A stretch of 64,000 nt of DNA from Mucilaginibacter pedocola. GTDB lineage: Bacteria; Bacteroidota; Bacteroidia; Sphingobacteriales; Sphingobacteriaceae. The stretch covers positions 1 to 64,000 of the forward strand of contig NZ_MBTF01000037.1 of the NCBI RefSeq assembly GCF_002013915.1, given 5' to 3'. The translations under genes were made by a program, and so were the position numbers. The notes under the pieces were generated by a model. It saw only the letters and a program-made list of their open reading frames with translations. It searched no databases and was not told the DNA's origin. This document shows, piece after piece, positions 18,241 to 27,913 of the stretch (position 1 is its first letter; each line of letters starts with the position of its first letter).

Positions 18241-18248
18241 TAGCTTTG
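18241..18248 (+). promoter_or_regulatory. -7 box of SDR operon promoter
   Basis: TAGCTTTG matches TAnnTTTG and lies 27 bases before the SDR start codon, immediately after the dyad at 18209-18238. Confidence 0.5.
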
Positions 18249-18274
18249 CCCACGAAATCTTAAATGAAAAAGTA

Positions 18275-19027
18275 ATGAGCAAATTAAAAAACAAAGTAGC
18301 CGTTATAACCGGTGGCAATAGCGGTATCGGCTTCGGTATTGCAGAAGCATTAAAAAACGAAGGCGCATCAGGAGCCATTGTAGGTAGGAACCAGGTAACG
18401 TTAGACAGCGCCTCAGCACGATTAGGAGACAGCTTCATTGGCATTAATGCTGATGTGACCAACAATGCTGATCTGGAACGCGTGTTTAAAGAGGCATCAG
18501 AAAAATTTGGTAAGATAGATGTATTAGTGGCCAACGCGGGTGCCGGAACCATTGGAACGGTAGCAACCATCAGCGAGGCAGACTACAACCAAACCATGGA
18601 CCTGAACCTCAAGAGTGTTTACTTCACCGTGCAAAAAGCCTTGCCATACATGAATGATGGTGCATCTATCATCCTTATCGGCTCAAACGCAGCGCACCGT
18701 GCCTATGCATCTTTCACGCTGTATGGCGCAGCCAAAGCTGCGGTTATCTATTTGGCCAAAGGATTTTCCAGCGACCTACTGGACAGGAAGATCCGTGCGA
18801 ATGTAATTACACCCGGAACCACCGATACGCCTGCCTTCGACAAGTTCGTTCCCGCCGAACAGATCGATGGATTAAAGCAACATTTCGCCAGCGTAATGCC
18901 GATAGGCAGGATTGGCCAACCCTCAGATATTGGTAAAACGGCGGTTTTTTTGGCCTCGGACGATTCTTCGTTTATGCTGGGTGCCGAGCTATTGGTAGAT
19001 GGTGGGATGACGTATTTGTCGAAATAA
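18275..19027 (+). CDS. Classical SDR oxidoreductase
   Basis: 250 residues. Cofactor motif TGGNSGIGFGIAEAL (residues about 12-26), NAG motif VLVANAGAGTIG, catalytic Ser in IILIGSNAAH and YGAAKAA (YxxxK) around residue 153. The C-terminal SDDSSFMLGAELLVDGG is typical. It reduces or oxidises a small carbonyl/alcohol substrate with NAD(P)H; the substrate is not predictable. First of two SDR genes divergent from HxlR; such pairs often answer to reactive carbonyls or quinones (inference). A four-codon frame MKK-stop overlaps its start as TAATG. Confidence 0.92.
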   Translation: MSKLKNKVAVITGGNSGIGFGIAEALKNEGASGAIVGRNQVTLDSASARLGDSFIGINADVTNNADLERVFKEASEKFGKIDVLVANAGAGTIGTVATISEADYNQTMDLNLKSVYFTVQKALPYMNDGASIILIGSNAAHRAYASFTLYGAAKAAVIYLAKGFSSDLLDRKIRANVITPGTTDTPAFDKFVPAEQIDGLKQHFASVMPIGRIGQPSDIGKTAVFLASDDSSFMLGAELLVDGGMTYLSK

Positions 19028-19040
19028 TTAATTGAAAAAC

Positions 19041-19799
19041 ATGAAAAAGTTAGAAAACAAAGTAGCGGTAGTTACCGGTGCTTCAAAAGGAATAGGTGCC
19101 GCCATAGCAAAATACTTTGCAGCAGCGGGCGCTAAGGTGGTAGTGAACTATGCCTCGAGCAAAGCAGGCGCAGATAAAGTTGTAAAGGAGATTACAGAAA
19201 ACGGCGGCACAGCCATTGCCGTACAAGCCGATGTATCAAAAGAGGCCGACGTAACAAGGCTATTCGAAGAAACCGTAGCGGCTTTCGGCTCGCTGGATAT
19301 TTTGGTGAATAATGCCGTATCGCAAGGCTACGCACCTATCGAAATGATATCTGTAGAAGCTTTTCACCAAAGCTTTAATGTGAACGTATTGGGGCCTATA
19401 TTAACCATACAGGCAGCGCTGAAGCTGTTTGGCGCTAATGGCGGCAACATTATCAATATCAGTTCGGGAGCCAGTAAATACCCGCTGCCCAATGCCTCTT
19501 TGTACTCATCAACCAAGGCGGCATTGGATGCTTTCACCATTGCTTTATCCAAAGAACTGGGCACCAAAAACGTGCGTATCAATTCTATTTTACCCGGTGC
19601 TACCGATACCGAAGGCGCACGCAGCGCAGGCGTTACCGTAGGCAGCGAATACGAAAAAATGTTTATTGCAAATACGCCGCTCGGCCGCCGCGGTCAACCA
19701 GAAGATATTGCCAAAGCCGCAGTTTTCCTGGCATCGGATGATGCCGCCTGGATAACCGGCGAACAAATTTCCGTTTCGGGTGGGATGTATGGGTTTTAA
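19041..19799 (+). CDS. Classical SDR oxidoreductase (FabG-like)
   Basis: 252 residues from the ATG at 19041; an upstream in-frame TTG is less likely. TGASKGIGAAIAKYF, DILVNNAVSQGY, ISSGASKYPLPNASLYSSTKAALDAF and the NVRINSILPGATDTEG signature are present. It lies 13 bases after the preceding SDR, so one transcript is likely. It is a close paralogue of the SDR at 57442-58191: both begin MKKLENKVAVVTGASKGIGA and share SSKAGADKVV. Substrate unknown. Confidence 0.92.
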   Translation: MKKLENKVAVVTGASKGIGAAIAKYFAAAGAKVVVNYASSKAGADKVVKEITENGGTAIAVQADVSKEADVTRLFEETVAAFGSLDILVNNAVSQGYAPIEMISVEAFHQSFNVNVLGPILTIQAALKLFGANGGNIINISSGASKYPLPNASLYSSTKAALDAFTIALSKELGTKNVRINSILPGATDTEGARSAGVTVGSEYEKMFIANTPLGRRGQPEDIAKAAVFLASDDAAWITGEQISVSGGMYGF

Positions 19800-19818
19800 T
19801 GACTGTTAAATGCAGAGA

Positions 19819-19837
19819 GCGGGCACTTAGGGCCCGC
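19819..19837 (+). terminator. Weak hairpin after SDR pair
   Basis: GCGGGC (19819-19824) pairs with GCCCGC (19832-19837), 20 bases after the SDR stop. No T run follows, so termination is doubtful. Confidence 0.3.
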
Positions 19838-19994
19838 CCTTCCCAAACACCGTTGGCATTCACATTCAGTGGGCATATATTGGACGGAACTTTTCTGGTG
19901 CGGTTACTTACAGTTGCAGGCAGGCAGTATGGGGATTAAATGCCATAGGTTAAGAATTGGGTAACAATGTTTATCTTTAACAAACCTTATTAAC

Positions 19995-20555
19995 ATGTCT
20001 TTCAAACTCGGCGACTTTTTCCCTAAAAAACAAATAAACGAGCCCTATTTAGAGCTGGCAGACCCGCGTTGGTCCGAATTGGAAGGCGGGTATAGAGCTT
20101 CGGGTTACGACGCTTCAATTTCGCTGAGGAAACTTGAAAAAGCAGCCAATGCCAAAGAGGTTGAGGAAGTATATCGCGAGTTATGGGAGGATCTTCATCA
20201 CCAGGGCGACCTTGGCCCGGCATCTTACTATGCAGTTCCGCACATGGTACGGATAGCAAAAGAAAATAAGATCGTGACCTGGGATGTATTGGGTTTGGTA
20301 TCTTTAATAGAGATACAACGCCACAAAGATGGCAACCCGGCTTTACCAAAAGCGCTGTATCCTGTATACAGTAAGGCTTTGTCCATGTTACAGGACTTAG
20401 TTGCGATGATATTGGATAACGATTGGGACACGAGCACTATAAGCACCGCACTTACGGCCCTGGCAATTGCCAAGGGGCATCTTAAATTGGCTGAAGCCGT
20501 TCAGAACCTGGATGATGACGACCGTATAGAGGACTTTTTGGAGCAATACGGATAA
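19995..20555 (+). CDS. Hypothetical protein, helical
   Basis: 186 residues, acidic, cytoplasmic by appearance. It starts MSFKLGDFFPKKQINEPYL, has RWSELEGGYRASGYDASISLRKLEKAANAKEVEEVYRELWEDLHHQGDLGPASYYAVPHMVRIA, and ends in paired helices (LTALAIAKGHLKLAEAVQNLDDDDRIEDFLEQYG). The repeated helix pattern recalls HEAT-like or immunity-type proteins, but I do not recognise a family. It is six bases before the next gene and likely co-expressed with it. Confidence 0.7.
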   Translation: MSFKLGDFFPKKQINEPYLELADPRWSELEGGYRASGYDASISLRKLEKAANAKEVEEVYRELWEDLHHQGDLGPASYYAVPHMVRIAKENKIVTWDVLGLVSLIEIQRHKDGNPALPKALYPVYSKALSMLQDLVAMILDNDWDTSTISTALTALAIAKGHLKLAEAVQNLDDDDRIEDFLEQYG

Positions 20556-20561
20556 AGTACT

Positions 20562-21251
20562 ATGTATATCAAATTAGCAAAACACACAAAACTCGATGAT
20601 ACTTTGAACCGTGCGTTCGCGCAAATAGGTTCTATATTAAAGGTGAGGGTTGATGAAGAGAATTTTCTCCCCGATTTCGGTTCGTGTGTAGAGAACGGCG
20701 CGAAGTTTTCGCAAATTTATACTGCGGAAGACGACACCTTGATACTGCCCGACTTTTGGAAAAATGGCGTTTGCTTTGCCCACGGAAGCACCACTGATGT
20801 TATCCAATTAGCTAACGCAATTGATCGGTGGTTATGCAACGATATTAAAATAAAAGAACTTTCAGGCCAGTTCCCTTTTATCTCGCCAACCGAGCAGGCT
20901 GCTTTTTTTGAAGAAGGCAGGGAAGTTGAATATGCCTGGAACAGGGTATTAAATGACCGCTCATTGAAAAATATCTCGACCGTAGTTAGGCTTGCTAAGC
21001 AAGACGAGGTATTAGGCGCGCTCTTTCCTTTCACGAGTATGAACAGGCTTTGCTTCAGCAGATGCACCGGGTATCCTTACACTTCTGATATTCCCCTCAT
21101 CCAAGCAGCTCTTGATGGTACCTACCAAGTTCGGCTGCCGGATAATACTTTGTTAGGTGGTGGCAACGCTATAGAGGTAATATCTTTACTCAAACAAAAC
21201 CTACCTGCGAATATTCAACCGGCAGTGCCCGGAACAGCGGATGATTTGTGA
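20562..21251 (+). CDS. Hypothetical protein, DUF6193-like
   Basis: 229 residues without signal peptide. Visible: FAHGSTTDVIQLANAIDRWLCNDIKIKELSGQFPFI, EGREVEYAWNRVLND and PLIQAALDGTYQVRLPDNTLLGGGNAIEVISLLKQNLP. The W-L pattern and the terminal GGGNAIEVISLL segment resemble DUF6193 proteins. I hold that assignment weakly. It follows the 186-residue gene after six bases and overlaps the open frame of the next gene by four bases, but the likely start of that next gene is 63 bases further on. Confidence 0.65.
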   Translation: MYIKLAKHTKLDDTLNRAFAQIGSILKVRVDEENFLPDFGSCVENGAKFSQIYTAEDDTLILPDFWKNGVCFAHGSTTDVIQLANAIDRWLCNDIKIKELSGQFPFISPTEQAAFFEEGREVEYAWNRVLNDRSLKNISTVVRLAKQDEVLGALFPFTSMNRLCFSRCTGYPYTSDIPLIQAALDGTYQVRLPDNTLLGGGNAIEVISLLKQNLPANIQPAVPGTADDL

Positions 21252-21313
21252 TATGCCTTTTCCTTTTCCCACCCAAAACACCTACCTTTCCTATCAATAA
21301 ACCATCTCAACCC

Positions 21314-22861
21314 ATGCCAGCTAAAAATACCCTCTTGCCCTCTGCAAAGCTTTTCGCCTTTGCTTTATGTTTTGCCATAAATACATCGCAAGCGCAAAGC
21401 ACCTTACCAACCAGTAAGCCCGAAACCGAAGGCATACCCGCCGCGGCTATCGATAGCTTTTTAACAGCTGTTGGGCAGAGCAAGCACGAGTTTCATAGTT
21501 TTATGATGCTGCGCCACGGTAAGGTGGTGGCACAGGGCTGGTGGAACCCCTACGAGGCTAAGCTGAGGCATACGCTATACAGCTGCAGCAAAAGCTTCAC
21601 TTCTACGGCAATTGGTTTTGCAGTGAGCGAAAAACGCTTAACGGTTAATGATAAAGTGGTATCGTTCTTCCCCGATAAGTTGCCTGATACTATCCCTGCG
21701 CATTTGGCCGCGCTGACGGTGAAGGATTTGCTTACCATGTCGGTAGGGCAGGAGCAGGACCCTACTTTCGCTGTCGCATCTACGCAGGAAGATTGGGTGA
21801 AAGGCTTCCTGGCGCTACCTATTGCAAATAAGCCGGGTACTAAATTTTTGTACAACTCGCTGGCTACGTTTATGCTATCGGCCATTGTGCAAAAGGTTAC
21901 CGGGCAAAAGGAGGTTGATTATTTGAAACCGCGCCTTTTTGAGCCATTGGGCATTAAAGGGCAGGATTGGGAAGTGAACAAACAAGGCATCAATACAGGC
22001 GGCTGGGGGCTGCGCGTGCAAACCGAAGCGCTGGCCAAAATGGGGCAGCTTTACCTGCAAAAAGGCAAATGGCAGGGCAAACAAGTATTGCCTGCTGCCT
22101 GGGTAGAAGAAGCCACCACCGCTAAAATAGACCAGGCACCCGGCGCGCCGCAAAGCAAAAAAGATTCGAGCGATTGGATGCAGGGTTACTGCTACCAGTT
22201 TTGGCGCTGCCGCAACAACGCCTTCCGTGCCGATGGTGCCTTTGGGCAATACATTGTGGTAATGCCCGATCAGGATGCCGTAATAGCCATTACATCTGAA
22301 AGCCCCGACATGCAGGGCGAACTGAACCTGGTGTGGAAGTACCTGCTGCCCGCCATGCAGCCAAAACCGTTGCCTGCCAATGCATCGGCCGATAAAAATC
22401 TCGATACTCATTTGGCAAACCTGAAGCTTGCGCCGCTTTCGGGCAGCGATAAAGGCACTTTCAACCAAAACTTTACAGTGAAGCCCAATCTTTTAAACAT
22501 TAAAGCAATAGGCATCAACATTAAAGATGGCATTTGCCACATCAGTCTGAAAAAGGATGCCGAAACCTACAACCTTGATTTTGCTACCGGCAAATGGCTG
22601 CCCGGCGAAACTGCCATGCAAGGCCCCGGCATTGTTAATGGCGCAAAGGAAGACTTTAGCATACTGCAGCCTTACAAAATAGTTGGCAGCTATGCCTTTA
22701 CCGAGGGGAAAGAATTACAGCTAAAACTTCGCTATATAGAAAGCCCGCATACCGAAACCATCATCTGTAAATTTGATGGCAAAAATTTAACGGCTGATGT
22801 TGGCTTTAGTTACACTTATGGTAAAGACCATATTACTTTGCAGGGAGAACTGGCGGAGTAA
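21314..22861 (+). CDS. Secreted serine hydrolase, beta-lactamase/PBP fold
   Basis: 515 residues from the ATG at 21314, which gives a clean signal peptide (LFAFALCFAINTSQAQ). Class C beta-lactamase-like domain: SxxK as SCSKSFTS, YxN-type YNS in KFLYNSLATFML, and a GxG-like GQYIVV strand near the domain end. An extra C-terminal beta domain of about 130 residues follows, as in many Bacteroidota esterase/peptidase homologues. It probably hydrolyses an ester or D-peptide in the periplasm rather than acting as a true beta-lactamase (inference). Confidence 0.87.
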   Translation: MPAKNTLLPSAKLFAFALCFAINTSQAQSTLPTSKPETEGIPAAAIDSFLTAVGQSKHEFHSFMMLRHGKVVAQGWWNPYEAKLRHTLYSCSKSFTSTAIGFAVSEKRLTVNDKVVSFFPDKLPDTIPAHLAALTVKDLLTMSVGQEQDPTFAVASTQEDWVKGFLALPIANKPGTKFLYNSLATFMLSAIVQKVTGQKEVDYLKPRLFEPLGIKGQDWEVNKQGINTGGWGLRVQTEALAKMGQLYLQKGKWQGKQVLPAAWVEEATTAKIDQAPGAPQSKKDSSDWMQGYCYQFWRCRNNAFRADGAFGQYIVVMPDQDAVIAITSESPDMQGELNLVWKYLLPAMQPKPLPANASADKNLDTHLANLKLAPLSGSDKGTFNQNFTVKPNLLNIKAIGINIKDGICHISLKKDAETYNLDFATGKWLPGETAMQGPGIVNGAKEDFSILQPYKIVGSYAFTEGKELQLKLRYIESPHTETIICKFDGKNLTADVGFSYTYGKDHITLQGELAE

Positions 22862-22889
22862 TTTTGGGGAGGCTAAAGTCCGCGAGTTA

Positions 22890-23029
22890 ACTCACCCCGA
22901 CGGCCTGCCATTCGCGGGCGTAGGCTCTTTCTACTTCGTAAAGAGGGCGTAAAACATTTTATTGTAATGCAGCTCACCCTCTTTGCGAAGCAGAGAGGGT
23001 CGAACAGCGATAGCGCATTCGGGGTGAGT
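22890..23029. repeat. Long imperfect intergenic hairpin
   Basis: Outer arms ACTCACCCCGA (22890-22900) and TCGGGGTGAGT (23019-23029) match exactly. Inner segments (CTCTTTCTACTTCGTAAAGAGGG versus CACCCTCTTTGCGAAGCAGAGAGGG) are also partly complementary. It lies between convergent genes. It looks like a repeat of the REP/MITE sort; no ORF inside. Confidence 0.7.
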
Positions 23030-23044
23030 AAAATAGCCCGCCTA

Positions 23045-24235
23045 TTAAAACGCCACCTTCACCTGCTGCTGTTTCTTGATCAGTAACCAGGCGAAGAAAG
23101 TTCCTGCCAAAGCCATACAGGCCCCCACCAACGATGGCGAATTAAAACCAAAACCCGCAGCAATAGGCAATCCTCCGAAGAATGCGCCCAAAGCATTACC
23201 GATGTTAAAGGCAGCTTGCGTGGCTGCAGCGCCAAGCATTTCGGCCTCCGCGGCGGTTTTTATCATGAGTATTTGTATGGGAGTTGCTAAGGCGATAGAT
23301 AAAGCACCGGCAATAAAGGTAAGCGCCAACGAAACGGACTGGCTACCGGAGAACAGGAATATCAGCACTAATGTGGCCGCCATGGCGAACAGCAGCACAA
23401 TACAGGCCTTTACGGGTTCCATTTTATCAGCCAATCGGCCACCAATAACGTTACCCACCACCATGCCCAAACCCGCAAGCACCATAATGTACGATACCTG
23501 GTTGGCCGAAAAATGCGAAACGTTGGTCATCAGAGGTGCTATATAGCTTATCCACGCGAACAAACCGCCGGTGCCTATAGCTGTGATCAGAATAATGAGC
23601 CATGCTTCGGTGCGTTTAAATAAGGCCAGTTCTGTTTTGATATCGCCGGTCCTATCTACCGGTAGCCTTGGCAACCATAATTTTATGGATAACATAGTAA
23701 TTAGCCCTATAACAGCCACTAAACCAAAGGTATACCGCCACGAATAATGGTGCCCTATGTAGGTACCTATAGGCACCATCAACAAATTGGCCACGGTAAG
23801 GCCCGCAAACATTAAAGAAATGGCTTGCGCCTGTTTACCTTTCTCGGCCAAACGGCTGGCCACTACCGAACCTACGCCGAAGAAAGCGCCATGTGGCAAA
23901 CCCGAAACCAGCCTCGCAATTAGCAGCGTGGTATTGTTTGGCGCAAAGGCCGATAGCGCATTGAATAGGGTAAATATTCCCATCAGCGCCAGCAATATCT
24001 TCTTGGGCTCGTAATTACTGCTAATGGCAACCAGCAAAGGCGCACCAATAACTACGCCTAATGCGTATGATGATATGAGGTGGCCGGCAACAGGTATGCT
24101 GATGTGGAAATCGGTTGCGATATCGGGCAGAAGGCCCATCATTACAAATTCGGTGGTGCCAATGCCAAGCCCGCCAAGGGCCAAAGGGAGTAGGTTCTTC
24201 TTCAAAACGGATATATTAAGTGTTTCGACACACAA
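23045..24235 (-). CDS. MFS transporter, DHA1 family (AraJ/YdhP-like)
   Basis: 396 residues, about 12 membrane helices. LALGGLGIGTTEFVMMGLLPDIATDFHISIPVAGHLISSYALGVVIGAPLL and the motif-C region RLVSGLPHGAFFGVGSVVASRLA are characteristic of the drug-proton antiporter subgroup that includes arabinose and nucleoside exporters. It probably exports small hydrophilic metabolites or drugs. No ATG lies at the N-terminus: translation must begin at a TTG (24235, or the TTG at 24205 before KKNLLPLALGG). The start is therefore uncertain. Confidence 0.88.
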   Translation of the reverse strand: MCVETLNISVLKKNLLPLALGGLGIGTTEFVMMGLLPDIATDFHISIPVAGHLISSYALGVVIGAPLLVAISSNYEPKKILLALMGIFTLFNALSAFAPNNTTLLIARLVSGLPHGAFFGVGSVVASRLAEKGKQAQAISLMFAGLTVANLLMVPIGTYIGHHYSWRYTFGLVAVIGLITMLSIKLWLPRLPVDRTGDIKTELALFKRTEAWLIILITAIGTGGLFAWISYIAPLMTNVSHFSANQVSYIMVLAGLGMVVGNVIGGRLADKMEPVKACIVLLFAMAATLVLIFLFSGSQSVSLALTFIAGALSIALATPIQILMIKTAAEAEMLGAAATQAAFNIGNALGAFFGGLPIAAGFGFNSPSLVGACMALAGTFFAWLLIKKQQQVKVAF

Positions 24236-24305
24236 AATTACGGTTTTGAAAGCAGGTAAATGGTATTAATAGTGTCATTTCGACACGAAGTGTTCTTGGC
24301 TCCCG

Positions 24306-24331
24306 GGAACGCGCGGCACGCGCGCACCAGC
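24306..24331. repeat. Dispersed GC-rich repeat, copy 4
   Basis: Identical over 26 bases to the 14371-14396 core. It is just past the stop of the alpha/beta hydrolase gene on the minus strand. Confidence 0.8.
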
Positions 24332-24338
24332 ACCTATT

Positions 24339-25124
24339 TTATTTTCCTGCCGATGCCTTTTCTATTAATGCAGAAACCTCTTTGGGGCGCGACTGGTAAA
24401 TCGAGTGGCTGGCACCGGCAACTTCTACCGTTACGCTATTGGCACGTTTGGCGTACATGCGCTCCAGGTCGGGATTAATAATGCGGTCGGCACCGGCCAC
24501 CATGTACCAGCTGGGCTTGGTTTTCCAGGCGGGGTTTACGATGACGTGATGAAAGACCGAATCGGTTATAGGCATCTGTGCGTGTGCGGTAAAGTTGGCA
24601 TCGACGGCGGGCAGGTCGGCGGCAAAATCGGCAGCGAAGCTTTCGGGGGCAATGTTATCTTTCCCGTCGGCACCTTTCTGTAACGATTTATAGGCCGCCG
24701 GGAATTTTTTGCCGTTATCGGCCTCGTTCTCGCCGGCATCAGGCGCGTGGGCCGCAATGTACACCAGCGCGGTAACTTTAGGGTCGTTACCCGCTTCAGT
24801 AATTATAGCACCGCCGTAGCTGTGTGCCACCAATACGCATGGCCCGTCCTGCGCATCTATTACCCGTTTCACGGCTTGCAGGTCGGCTTCGTATGATGTT
24901 AGCGGCTGCTGTACCACGCTCACTTTATAACCTTTTTTGGTAAGGATATCGAACACCGGCCGCCAGCCCGAGCCATCCACAAAGGCACCATGCACCAGCA
25001 CGATGTTTTTTACAGGCGGAAGTTGGGCAATAGTTGGGTTATATATAATGGTGGCAGCTTGTAAGGTTGGCGCACTTTCGGCCATCGATAAAAGCAAAAG
25101 GGCAGCGGCTAATAATTTTTTCAT
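24339..25124 (-). CDS. Secreted alpha/beta hydrolase
   Basis: 261 residues with a signal peptide (MKKLLAAALLLLSMAESAPTLQA). Alpha/beta fold: oxyanion-hole region NIVLVHGAFVDGSGW, nucleophile elbow VAHSYGGAIITEAG with Ser, acid in GADRIINPDLE and His in AGASHSIYQS. It fits the EstC-like esterase group. Exported, probably periplasmic, substrate unknown. On the same strand as the MFS gene but separated by a repeat. Confidence 0.88.
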   Translation of the reverse strand: MKKLLAAALLLLSMAESAPTLQAATIIYNPTIAQLPPVKNIVLVHGAFVDGSGWRPVFDILTKKGYKVSVVQQPLTSYEADLQAVKRVIDAQDGPCVLVAHSYGGAIITEAGNDPKVTALVYIAAHAPDAGENEADNGKKFPAAYKSLQKGADGKDNIAPESFAADFAADLPAVDANFTAHAQMPITDSVFHHVIVNPAWKTKPSWYMVAGADRIINPDLERMYAKRANSVTVEVAGASHSIYQSRPKEVSALIEKASAGK

Positions 25125-25277
25125 GGTGTTAGCTAAGTTAACTTAAAGCGATAACGGCGCTATTCTTCAATTGTTTAGCTTTAGTATTTATCCTCATTGG
25201 TTTTTACAATAGCCCGACGTTTGTCCCCCTAATTTCCTCCTCTATCCCCGTTAATAATTGCTATTTTAGGCACATAT

Positions 25278-27866
25278 ATGAAACCTATATACCTTACCTT
25301 ATTTCTACCGCTGTTTTTAATAATATGCTTCAACGCTTCGGCCCAAAAACACGGGCAGGCCGAGATAGATTCGCTAAAGGCGCGTTTGGCCACCGAGAAG
25401 CGCGATACCGCCAGGCTTACCCTGCTGTGCAAACTCGGGGCGGCTTATGCTCCCATTGGCCAGGCAGATATTGCCGCTAAATACATCCACGAAGCCGAGG
25501 CGCTTAATAAAAAATTGAAGCCCAAATACACCAATGTGTTGTTACTGCGTTCCTCGGCCATTGTTGATTTTTACGGAGCCGATATGGTGGGGACAATAGC
25601 CAAATTCAACCGCATTATAGCCATTGCCGATTCTACGCACAATGAAGCGCAAAAATTTGATGCCCTAACCTTCATAGCCCGCTGCGAAATAGGTATGGGG
25701 CAAAAAGATAAGTCGCTGGAGCATTCGCAGCAAACATTGGCCTATTTTAAAAAGGTAGGTAATAACAAGCGCATATCTGCCGAAATGGGGCGGATAGCCA
25801 CTATCAATAGCATGAACCAAAAGCGGGACAAAGCCCTTGCCCTTTATGCCGAAGCACTGAAATATGCCACGGCCTCGCGCGATACCACCACTATTATCGA
25901 TTCGTATAGCAACTATGGCGAGTTTTATATGGACAATGGCGAATATCAAAAGGCATTAGACTGGTTTGCAAAGGTTGAACCGCTTCTTAAGGGCTACGAG
26001 GCCACGCCCGATTATACGCATTTACTTACCCTGCAGGCCACCTGCTACCAATACATCGGTAATTTCAGTAAGGCGATAGAAGGCTTTTTGTTGGTGGCCA
26101 AAATAGCTGCCTCAAAAAGCAACAACTTCGAGTTGATGCAGGCATACTTTGACCTGGGCTATGTTTACGACCAATTGCACAACCCGCAAAAGGCTATAGA
26201 CCTGTATAAAAAAGCGCTTATCCCTGCCAGAAAGATACCCCAGATTGGCGCAAGATATATAAGTGCCACCGAGGGCGAGATAGCCAGGTTACTTTTATCA
26301 TTAAACGACTATAAACAAGCTGTTGAGTATAACAAAATGCAGCTTAAAGATGCCCTGAATCCGCAGATGAAGGCCTATGCCTACAACTCGCTGGCCGATA
26401 CCTATTTTAAGATAAAGGACTACAGCAACGCTATGCGCTACGCCAAACAGGGGCTTGATTACAGCAAAACCCAAAAGTTCACATTTGCTGCGCTGCATAC
26501 CGTAATGGGTAACATCATTCGCGATGCACCCGATAAAGTTCTGGTAGAGGGGGGCTTAGCCCCGGCAAAGCGGAACGAAGAAATGCTGAAGTACCTAAAA
26601 AAAGGTTTTGATTATGATGTGCAAACTAAAAACACCCGGGAGATAAAAGACGACCACCTTGCACTAAGCCTGGCCTACGAAAAGCTGCACAATTACCCTT
26701 TGGCCCTTACGCATTACAAACGCCACAAAGAAATGGCCGACAGCCTGGCCGAGCAAACCCAAAAGAGCGACGCACGCCAAAAGCTGGCCGAGTTTGAGTT
26801 TGCCAAGCACGAAGATTCGTTAAAGTATGCGCAAAGCCTGGCTACCCAAAGGCTGAACGAGCAGATGCGTTTGCAGAAAGCGGAGATACAGAGCAAACGC
26901 TACCAAAGCTATTTTTACATAGGCGGTTTGGTAGCGCTGGTAGTGCTATCAGGTTTTATTGCGCTCAACTACAACAACCAGCGCAAGGCCAATACCCGCA
27001 TCAGCGAGGCCAATAATGAACTAAGCAAACAACAACAGGAAATAACCACCCAGCGCGACCAACTGGCCGAAACGATAACCGACCTGAAGGCTGCGCAGGC
27101 GCAGCTGATACAATCAGAAAAAATGGCCTCATTGGGTGAGCTTACCGCCGGCATTGCCCACGAGATACAAAACCCGCTGAACTTTGTAAACAATTTTTCG
27201 GAGGTAGGTACCGAGATACTGGCCGACCTGAACGAAGAACTGGATAAAGGCGACATAGAGGAAGCCCGCGCCATAGCAACCGAGCTGCACCAAACGCTGG
27301 AGAAAATAAACCACCATGGCAAACGCGCCGATGGCATTGTAAAAGGCATGCTGGAGCATAGCCGCGCCTCCACCGGGCAAAAAGAGGCAACAGATATCAA
27401 TAACCTGGTTGACGAATACCTGCGCCTGGCCTACCACGGGCTGCGTGCCAAGGATAAAAGCTTTAACGCCGACTTTGCTCTAAACCTTGCCGAAGATCTG
27501 CCGCAGCCCAAAGTAATAGCGCAGGATATTGGCCGGGTAATGCTCAACCTTTTCAACAACGCTTTTTACGCCGTGCAACAGAAGCAAAAAACCGCAGGAG
27601 CCGGCTACAAACCTATGGTAAAACTTAGCACCCAGTTAAAAGGTAAACAACTGCTGCTAACGGTAGAAGACAACGGCACCGGCATACCCGATGCTATAAA
27701 AGATAAAATTATGCAGCCATTTTTCACCACCAAACCAACAGGACAAGGTACCGGATTGGGCCTCTCGCTCAGTTACGATATTGTAGTAAAAGCCCACGGC
27801 GGGAAGATAAATGTGGAGAGTAAGGAAGGAGAAGGGACAGTGTTTGTGGTGGCGTTGGGGGTATGA
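25278..27866 (+). CDS. TPR-containing sensor histidine kinase
   Basis: 862 residues. Signal peptide at the start ([18 protein letters not shown]), then about ten TPR-like helix pairs in the periplasm (residues about 30-480), a coiled coil, one membrane helix near 543-563 ([20 protein letters not shown]), a second coiled coil, and a cytoplasmic kinase core. HisKA is seen at [24 protein letters not shown] with His628. The HATPase has [10 protein letters not shown] (N box), DNGTGIP (G1) and [13 protein letters not shown] (G2). No receiver domain or partner response regulator is adjacent. Signal unknown. The next gene (SEFIR) begins 47 bases after the stop. Confidence 0.92.
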   Translation: MKPIYLTLFLPLFLIICFNASAQKHGQAEIDSLKARLATEKRDTARLTLLCKLGAAYAPIGQADIAAKYIHEAEALNKKLKPKYTNVLLLRSSAIVDFYGADMVGTIAKFNRIIAIADSTHNEAQKFDALTFIARCEIGMGQKDKSLEHSQQTLAYFKKVGNNKRISAEMGRIATINSMNQKRDKALALYAEALKYATASRDTTTIIDSYSNYGEFYMDNGEYQKALDWFAKVEPLLKGYEATPDYTHLLTLQATCYQYIGNFSKAIEGFLLVAKIAASKSNNFELMQAYFDLGYVYDQLHNPQKAIDLYKKALIPARKIPQIGARYISATEGEIARLLLSLNDYKQAVEYNKMQLKDALNPQMKAYAYNSLADTYFKIKDYSNAMRYAKQGLDYSKTQKFTFAALHTVMGNIIRDAPDKVLVEGGLAPAKRNEEMLKYLKKGFDYDVQTKNTREIKDDHLALSLAYEKLHNYPLALTHYKRHKEMADSLAEQTQKSDARQKLAEFEFAKHEDSLKYAQSLATQRLNEQMRLQKAEIQSKRYQSYFYIGGLVALVVLSGFIALNYNNQRKANTRISEANNELSKQQQEITTQRDQLAETITDLKAAQAQLIQSEKMASLGELTAGIAHEIQNPLNFVNNFSEVGTEILADLNEELDKGDIEEARAIATELHQTLEKINHHGKRADGIVKGMLEHSRASTGQKEATDINNLVDEYLRLAYHGLRAKDKSFNADFALNLAEDLPQPKVIAQDIGRVMLNLFNNAFYAVQQKQKTAGAGYKPMVKLSTQLKGKQLLLTVEDNGTGIPDAIKDKIMQPFFTTKPTGQGTGLGLSLSYDIVVKAHGGKINVESKEGEGTVFVVALGV

Positions 27867-27913
27867 GGGTATCATAAATTCATGGATATGATTTAGAGTA
27901 GTATTAGATTTTT

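Noticed and set aside
18264-18275. Four-codon frame ATG AAA AAG TAA overlapping the SDR start
   Set aside because: Could couple translation, but such mini-frames arise easily by chance in AT-rich leaders. Mentioned only within the SDR entry.
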